DNA from: CAZCGA01 sp964498075
GTDB lineage: Bacteria > Desulfobacterota > Binatia > HRBIN30
Direction of reading: 5' to 3'
Assembly (NCBI GenBank): GCA_964498075.1
Contig: CAZCGA010000120.1
Span: forward strand, 1 to 18,941
Length of the DNA stretch: 18,941 nt
Shown here: positions 14,829 to 18,941 of the stretch, piece after piece
Layout: each line of letters opens with the position of its first letter
Position numbering within the stretch: position 1 is the stretch's first letter
Notes under the pieces: model-generated
Databases searched by the model: none
What the model was told of the DNA's origin: nothing
The model's input: only the letters and a program-made list of their open reading frames with translations
Translations under genes and position numbers: made by a program

Positions 14829-15545
14829 ATGAAGTTCATGCTGATGATCATGACGGACGAAAAGGCCGAGGCTGCCTTGCCGGCCGGCGAGATCGACAAG
14901 ATCGTTGCGCAGCACACGGCGGTCAGTCGCGAGCTGCAGGCCACCGGCAAGTGGGTGTGGTCGAGTCGCCTACGCTTCAGCGACGCGGCGACCACCATCC
15001 GCGTGCAAGGTGGCAAGCACGTGGTGCTCGACGGCCCGTTCGCCGAGTCGAAGGAAGTGCTCGGCGGCTTCTACCTGATCGAGGCCGACTCGAAGGAGGA
15101 AGCCATCGCCTGGGCGAAGAAGCTGCCGCTGCGCGAGGTCGGAGCCATCGAGGTCCGACCGGCGCGAACCGGCGCGCAGTGGCGAGGGAAGGTGCAGGGT
15201 GGGCAGCACTACGTGGTGATGTTCATCGCGAACTACGAGAAACCGATGTCACGCGACGCGGTCTTCAAGGCCATCGATTCGCATTACGAGCTGAGCCTCG
15301 ACCTGGCGGCGCAAGGCAAGTTCGTCAGCTCGCGGGCGCTCGAACCGAGCGCGGCCGCCGCGACGCTCCGCTGGAAGAACGGCAAGCACGTCGTGAGCGA
15401 CGGCCCGTTCGCGGAAACCAAGGAGTTCGTCGCCGGCTACTTCGTCATCGCTTGCGATTCCAAGCCCGAGGCGATCGAATGGGCGAAGCAGCTGATGTAC
15501 GGCAGCGATGCGTGCGAGGTACGGCCCGTCTGGGGGATGTCGTAG
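14829..15545 (+). CDS. Tandem two-domain DGPF (YCII-related) protein
   Basis: The gene encodes 238 residues from the ATG at 14829, five bases after GGGAGGA. The first domain opens MKFMLMIMTDEKA with LDGPFAESKEVLGGFY. A linker (about residues 117-125) leads to a second domain opening HYVVMFIANYEKP with SDGPFAETKEFVAGYF. Unlike the gene at 11506, the second unit has lost any initiator Met and ribosome site, so the fusion is complete. The closing EVRPVWGM is also family-like. Biochemical function is unknown. It is first in a same-strand set with gaps of 39, 45 and 113 bases leading to the sigma factor, and an ECF42-type promoter precedes it. Confidence 0.92.
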   Translation: MKFMLMIMTDEKAEAALPAGEIDKIVAQHTAVSRELQATGKWVWSSRLRFSDAATTIRVQGGKHVVLDGPFAESKEVLGGFYLIEADSKEEAIAWAKKLPLREVGAIEVRPARTGAQWRGKVQGGQHYVVMFIANYEKPMSRDAVFKAIDSHYELSLDLAAQGKFVSSRALEPSAAAATLRWKNGKHVVSDGPFAETKEFVAGYFVIACDSKPEAIEWAKQLMYGSDACEVRPVWGMS

Positions 15546-15584
15546 CGGCGCAGTATCAAGAAGGCACGCGGAAGGAGGCCAACC

Positions 15585-16427
15585 ATGGGACACACGTCAA
15601 GCCCGCAAGAGTCGCTCGCGTCCATGCTAACGATCGAGCGTGTTCGTGACGGAGAGTTTGTCGCCCGACTGGAGGACTTCTGGGGCGCTCCCCTCGGTGC
15701 GGACATCCTCGCGCGCGCAGCGCTGGTCGCAGCAGACAGCTGCGAGGGCAAGGAGCTCCACTCGCTGCACGCCTGCTTCTTGCGGCCTGCTCCAGCGGCC
15801 ACGCCGCTCCGGCTGCTCGTCGAGCGGCTCGACGACGGCCCACGCCTGGCCCGACGGCAGGTGCGGCTCCTCGGCGACGGGCTGCTCTGCCAGGTGGTGG
15901 CGAGCTTCGCGGCTCCAGGCGAAGGCCTCGGCTATCAGGATGTCGCCATCGAGCCCGGCCTCCCCAGGCCCGAGGACATGCGCAGCACGTTGGAGACGGC
16001 GCGGGCCGAGGGGTGGGCCGACTACGCGCATGGGCCCGTCGAGTTCCGCCGGGTCGTGCCGGTTGCGTGGCCGGATGATCCGTCGGCCGGCAAGACGGGC
16101 ACGCACGTCGAGTGGGTGCGGCCGCGCGCGCCGGTGGTGAACGATCCGCGGCTGCACATGGCGGCCGTGGTCTTCGCCAGCGAGTTCTATTCGCATTGGC
16201 CGTTCGGGCGCCGCGTCGGCGACGGATTCGCCAACGATCAGTTCAGACTTCTCGATCACGCCCTCTGGGTGCACCGGACGGTGCGTTGGGACGACTGGCT
16301 CCTCCTCAAGGCGACGACCGAGGTGGGCCACGCCGGTCGCGCGCTGGCCCGACGCGAGCTCTTCATGCGGGACGGCGCCCTCGTCGCCTCGAGCACGCAC
16401 GAGGCGTTGGTCGCGAGGCGCACGTGA
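15585..16427 (+). CDS. Acyl-CoA thioesterase, TesB-like double hotdog
   Basis: The 280-residue protein starts at the ATG at 15585, six bases after AAGGAGG. The first hotdog contains LHSLHACFLRPAPA and VERLDDGPRLARRQVRL, matching the TesB pattern in which the sheet strand reads R-x-V-x-x-x-Q. The second contains LLDHALWVHRTVRWDDWLLL, where the Asp before H-A-L-W-V-H is the expected catalytic position, and it ends RRELFMRDGALVASSTHEALV. The family hydrolyses acyl-CoA to free acid and CoA in the cytoplasm. Length matches TesB (about 285). It lies between the DGPF and hydroxylase genes and probably shares their promoter, hinting at a lipid-related response. Confidence 0.9.
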   Translation: MGHTSSPQESLASMLTIERVRDGEFVARLEDFWGAPLGADILARAALVAADSCEGKELHSLHACFLRPAPAATPLRLLVERLDDGPRLARRQVRLLGDGLLCQVVASFAAPGEGLGYQDVAIEPGLPRPEDMRSTLETARAEGWADYAHGPVEFRRVVPVAWPDDPSAGKTGTHVEWVRPRAPVVNDPRLHMAAVVFASEFYSHWPFGRRVGDGFANDQFRLLDHALWVHRTVRWDDWLLLKATTEVGHAGRALARRELFMRDGALVASSTHEALVARRT

Positions 16428-16472
16428 GCGCACTCGTTCACGCTTTCTCGTCGCCTGTGGTAACTGAAGGCC

Positions 16473-17492
16473 GTGACGGCCCAAGCGCCCCAGTTGACGA
16501 GAAGTGTGCGCGACGTGTCGGCAACCCAAGCGAACGGCCGCGATGCAGGTTCGGCGCTCCGGCGGATCACGCGGTGGTCGTTGTTTCCGCTCCTCGTCGT
16601 GGGCATGGGGACGTTTGCGGTGCAGGCGTCGACGTGGCGTCTCGATGTGTTGCTCGGCCTTCCCGCGGGAGTCAATGACGCTCTGCTGCCGCTGGTTGCG
16701 ATCATAGTCTTCTACTCGCTCGTCGCGCTGCTCGAACGTCGCCTGCCGTACCGGCCGGCATGGAACTCGCGCCATGGCGATGTGCAAACGGACACCCTGC
16801 ACCTCATCTTCAGCGGCCCGCTGAGCAGCGCGTTTTTCGACGCCAGCCTGCGCGGATCGATGGTTGCCGGCGGCGTGTGGTTGTCGGCACGCTGGGGAAC
16901 CGGGTTGTGGCCATCTCATTGGCCTGCTGTGCTGCAGCTCGGGTTGGCGTTGCTGGTGGCCGAGCTCGGACACTATTGGTTTCATCGCGTGTCGCACGAG
17001 CACGAGCTCGTGTGGCGCGTGCATGCAGCCCATCACAGCGCCCCGCGACTGTACTGGCTCAACGCGACGCGCTTCCACCCGCTCGACCTCTTCAGTCTGA
17101 TCACCTGCCAGACGACGCCGCTCCTTCTGCTCGGCGCCGACCGGCGAGCGCAGCTCATGTACACGTTGTTCGCGGTCGTGTACGGCCAGCTCCAGCACTG
17201 CAACATCGACGTGCAGACCTGGCGGTTGGTCGACTGGGTCTTCAGCACACCGGGGCTGCACCGCTGGCATCACTCGACCGACACGCGCGAAGGCAACCAC
17301 AACTACGGCGCCATCCTGAGCGCCTGGGATCTCCTCTTCGGCACCTTCTTTCGTCCTCAGGGACGAGCGTTCGCTGGCCGCGTGGGCATCGGAGACCTTC
17401 CTGGCTTCCCGCCGGGCTACCTCGGGCAACTGCTCTCCCCGTTCCGCTGGGCGCGCATCCGCCGTGAGGCCGCCGAGGGGGCGGGAGCGTAG
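16473..17492 (+). CDS. Fatty acid hydroxylase / sterol desaturase family membrane protein
   Basis: The GTG at 16473 gives 339 residues; GAAGG lies just upstream but close, so a start at a later GTG is possible. Membrane segments are at about 33-50, 65-85, 110-135 and 145-165. The diiron histidine clusters of the superfamily are clear: HYWFHRVSHEHE, HAAHHS and LHRWHHS, the HX3-4H, HX2-3HH and HX2HH patterns. The enzyme would use two metal ions and oxygen to hydroxylate or desaturate a lipid at the membrane; substrate unknown. It follows the thioesterase gene by 45 bases and precedes the sigma factor by 113, so it is probably in the same transcript. Confidence 0.9.
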   Translation: MTAQAPQLTRSVRDVSATQANGRDAGSALRRITRWSLFPLLVVGMGTFAVQASTWRLDVLLGLPAGVNDALLPLVAIIVFYSLVALLERRLPYRPAWNSRHGDVQTDTLHLIFSGPLSSAFFDASLRGSMVAGGVWLSARWGTGLWPSHWPAVLQLGLALLVAELGHYWFHRVSHEHELVWRVHAAHHSAPRLYWLNATRFHPLDLFSLITCQTTPLLLLGADRRAQLMYTLFAVVYGQLQHCNIDVQTWRLVDWVFSTPGLHRWHHSTDTREGNHNYGAILSAWDLLFGTFFRPQGRAFAGRVGIGDLPGFPPGYLGQLLSPFRWARIRREAAEGAGA

Positions 17493-17552
17493 TCCGCTGG
17501 AGCTGGCGGACTTCCAGGCGTACATCGAGTGGCCGGCTGCAGACGGCTAGTC

Positions 17553-17580
17553 GTGTCGATTGCCTTGCCGCCCGCACCGT
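17553..17580 (+). promoter_or_regulatory. Possible weak ECF-type promoter before the sigma factor
   Basis: GTGTCGAT is perfect at 17553-17560 (TGTCGA at 17554-17559), but at the -10 distance the sequence is CCGT rather than CGAC or CGTC. It could be a degenerate autoregulatory site or chance. Confidence 0.3.
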
Positions 17581-17605
17581 GAGATAGCCCGATGCGGGCG
17601 GCAGG

Positions 17606-18847
17606 ATGGAACGCGCGGAGATCGAACGCTTCTACCGTGACGAGTTCGGCCGCGTCCTGGCGACTGTGATCCGGCTCATCGGCGACTTCCACGTTGCCGA
17701 GGAGGCTGTGCAGGACGCCTTCGCGGTCGCGCTCGAGCAGTGGCCGCGCGACGGGTCGCCCGCGAACCCGCGCGCCTGGATCATCTCAACGGCGCGCCAC
17801 AAGGCGATCGATGCACTGCGGCGCGCCGGACGTCTGGAGCACATCCGCGGCGAGCTCGGCCACATCTCTGAGGTGAGCGTCGAGCCCGATCTGTCCGGCC
17901 AGTCGGACGCCGCCATTCCCGACGAGCGTCTGCGCCTGATCTTCACCTGCTGCCACCCGGCGCTCGCGCCCGAGGCGCAGGTGGCGCTGTCGCTGCGCAC
18001 ACTCTGTGGGCTGTCGACCGACGAGATCGCGCGCGCCTTCCTGCTCCCGCCGCCGACGATGGCGCAGCGGTTGGTGCGCGCCAAGCGCAAGATCCGCGAC
18101 GCGCGCATCCCCTACGAAGTGCCGCCGCCCACGCTGCTGCCCGAGCGCCTCGACGCGGTCATGGCCGTGGTCTACCTCGTCTTCAACGAAGGCTACGCGG
18201 CGACCGCCGGTGACGCGCTCGTACGTGCCGACCTCTGCCGCGAAGCCATCCGGCTGGGCCGTCTGCTGTGCCAGCTCATGCCCGCCGCGTCCGAGCCACG
18301 CGGCCTGCTGGCGCTGATGCTCCTCCATGACGGGCGCCGCGCTACGCGCACGACTGCCGATGGCGAGCTGGTGCTGCTCGAAAATCAGGATCGCGGGCGC
18401 TGGGACCGCGCGCAGATCGATGAAGGACTGGGGCTCTCTGCCGCGGCGATGCGTGCGCCGATCCCCGGGCCGTACGCGGTGCAAGCGGCGATCGCCGCCG
18501 AGCATGCGCGCGCCGGCCGCGCCGAGGAGACCGACTGGAAGCGGATTGTCGAGCTGTACGACGCGTTGCTGCGCCTGCGGCCGACGTCGATCGTCGAGCT
18601 GAACCGCGCCGTGGCCGTCGCGATGGCCGACGGACCCGACGCCGGGCTCACGCTGGTCGCGGAGTTGAAGCGCCGCGGCGAGCTCGACACGTATTACCTG
18701 CTGTGGTCCGCCGAGGCCGATCTGCTGCGCCGCCTCGGGCGCTTCGCGGCCGCAGCGGCGTCGTACCGCCGCGCCCTCGAGCTGGTGACCACCGAGCCGG
18801 AGCGCCGCTTCCTGCAGCAACGTCTGGCGGAAGTGGAGGGTGGATGA
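17606..18847 (+). CDS. ECF sigma factor, ECF42 type with long C-terminal extension
   Basis: The 413-residue protein has a sigma-2 region (YRDEFGRVLATVIRLIGD, then AEEAVQDAFAVALEQWP and NPRAWIISTARHKAID) and a sigma-4 region (VALSLRTLCGLSTDEIARAF and TMAQRLVRAKRKIRDA). The VVYLVFNEGYAAT motif and a helical, TPR-like extension of about 200 residues follow (FAAAAASYRRALEL near the end). Classical ECF factors have about 200 residues and an anti-sigma partner. The ECF42 group instead has this extension, thought to control activity, and sits next to DGPF genes, exactly as here. No anti-sigma gene is visible. It should direct RNA polymerase to the GTGTCGAT-N11-TCGTTCGAC sites at 862, 11451 and 14728. 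Confidence 0.93.
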   Translation: MERAEIERFYRDEFGRVLATVIRLIGDFHVAEEAVQDAFAVALEQWPRDGSPANPRAWIISTARHKAIDALRRAGRLEHIRGELGHISEVSVEPDLSGQSDAAIPDERLRLIFTCCHPALAPEAQVALSLRTLCGLSTDEIARAFLLPPPTMAQRLVRAKRKIRDARIPYEVPPPTLLPERLDAVMAVVYLVFNEGYAATAGDALVRADLCREAIRLGRLLCQLMPAASEPRGLLALMLLHDGRRATRTTADGELVLLENQDRGRWDRAQIDEGLGLSAAAMRAPIPGPYAVQAAIAAEHARAGRAEETDWKRIVELYDALLRLRPTSIVELNRAVAVAMADGPDAGLTLVAELKRRGELDTYYLLWSAEADLLRRLGRFAAAAASYRRALELVTTEPERRFLQQRLAEVEGG

Positions 18848-18941
18848 GGTGGGCAGAGCTAGAGCGCAGATGCCGGTTCAAACAGCGCCGGTGCCCCATT
18901 GCAGCAGCCCTACCAATGAACCGTTCGTCGAGGGTTCCCCT
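18848..18941. other. Window end, possible partial gene start
   Basis: After the sigma factor stop there are 94 bases. An ATG at 18870 opens a frame (MPVQTAPVPH and on) that runs to the window edge, without a good ribosome site. I cannot tell whether it is a gene. No terminator is seen. Confidence 0.2.

Noticed and set aside
15627..17525. A 632-residue minus-strand open frame opposite the thioesterase and hydroxylase genes
   Set aside because: It spans two well-supported plus-strand genes and the gap between them, and consists of Arg/His-rich filler without motifs.

Overview
The window is high-GC, gene-dense bacterial DNA. It looks like a soil or environmental proteobacterium-like genome, possibly a metagenome contig; no ribosomal or housekeeping marker allows a firm taxonomic call. 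No tRNA, rRNA, CRISPR array, transposase or integrase was seen.

Layout. (1) 1-1320: a transglutaminase-fold protein, a 5' scrap of a glutathione S-transferase gene on the minus strand, and a single-domain DGPF (YCII-related) gene behind an ECF-type promoter. (2) 1323-1817: gene debris, including a 178-bp piece of the radical SAM gene found intact at 9443-10513. (3) 1818-4230: a small secreted protein converging with a large polytopic glycosyltransferase. (4) 4438-9151: a surface-glycan block with slightly lower GC by eye. It holds a Wzx-like flippase 3' remnant, an NAD-dependent epimerase, a DegT-type PLP aminotransferase, a PglD/NeuD-type acetyltransferase, a GT4 glycosyltransferase and the first 89 codons of a YbhN-like membrane protein. 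(5) 9152-9433: that membrane protein runs in frame into a second, nearly identical copy of the 3' part of the DGPF gene, followed by the convergent radical SAM/SPASM gene. (6) 10847-18847: a four-helix membrane protein, a double-domain DGPF gene, a zinc-ribbon/cyclase/AAA protein lacking the usual C-terminal repeats, then a likely operon of double-domain DGPF protein, TesB-like acyl-CoA thioesterase, fatty acid hydroxylase/sterol desaturase-like protein and an ECF42-type sigma factor with a long C-terminal extension.

Two ideas tie the window together. First, all three complete DGPF genes are preceded by the same element, GTGTCGAT-N11-TCGTTCGAC, a good candidate for the promoter of the ECF42-type sigma factor encoded at the right end; this makes a local regulon (sigma factor, three DGPF proteins, two lipid enzymes). 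Second, two direct repeats (1041-1316 = 9152-9427, and 1323-1500 ~ 9625-9802) bracket about 8 kb that includes the glycan block. The left copy has an intact DGPF 5' end and the right copy an intact radical SAM gene, so recombination between the copies would rebuild a simple convergent DGPF/radical SAM locus. This could be a real integration or duplication, or an assembly chimera; sequence alone cannot decide.
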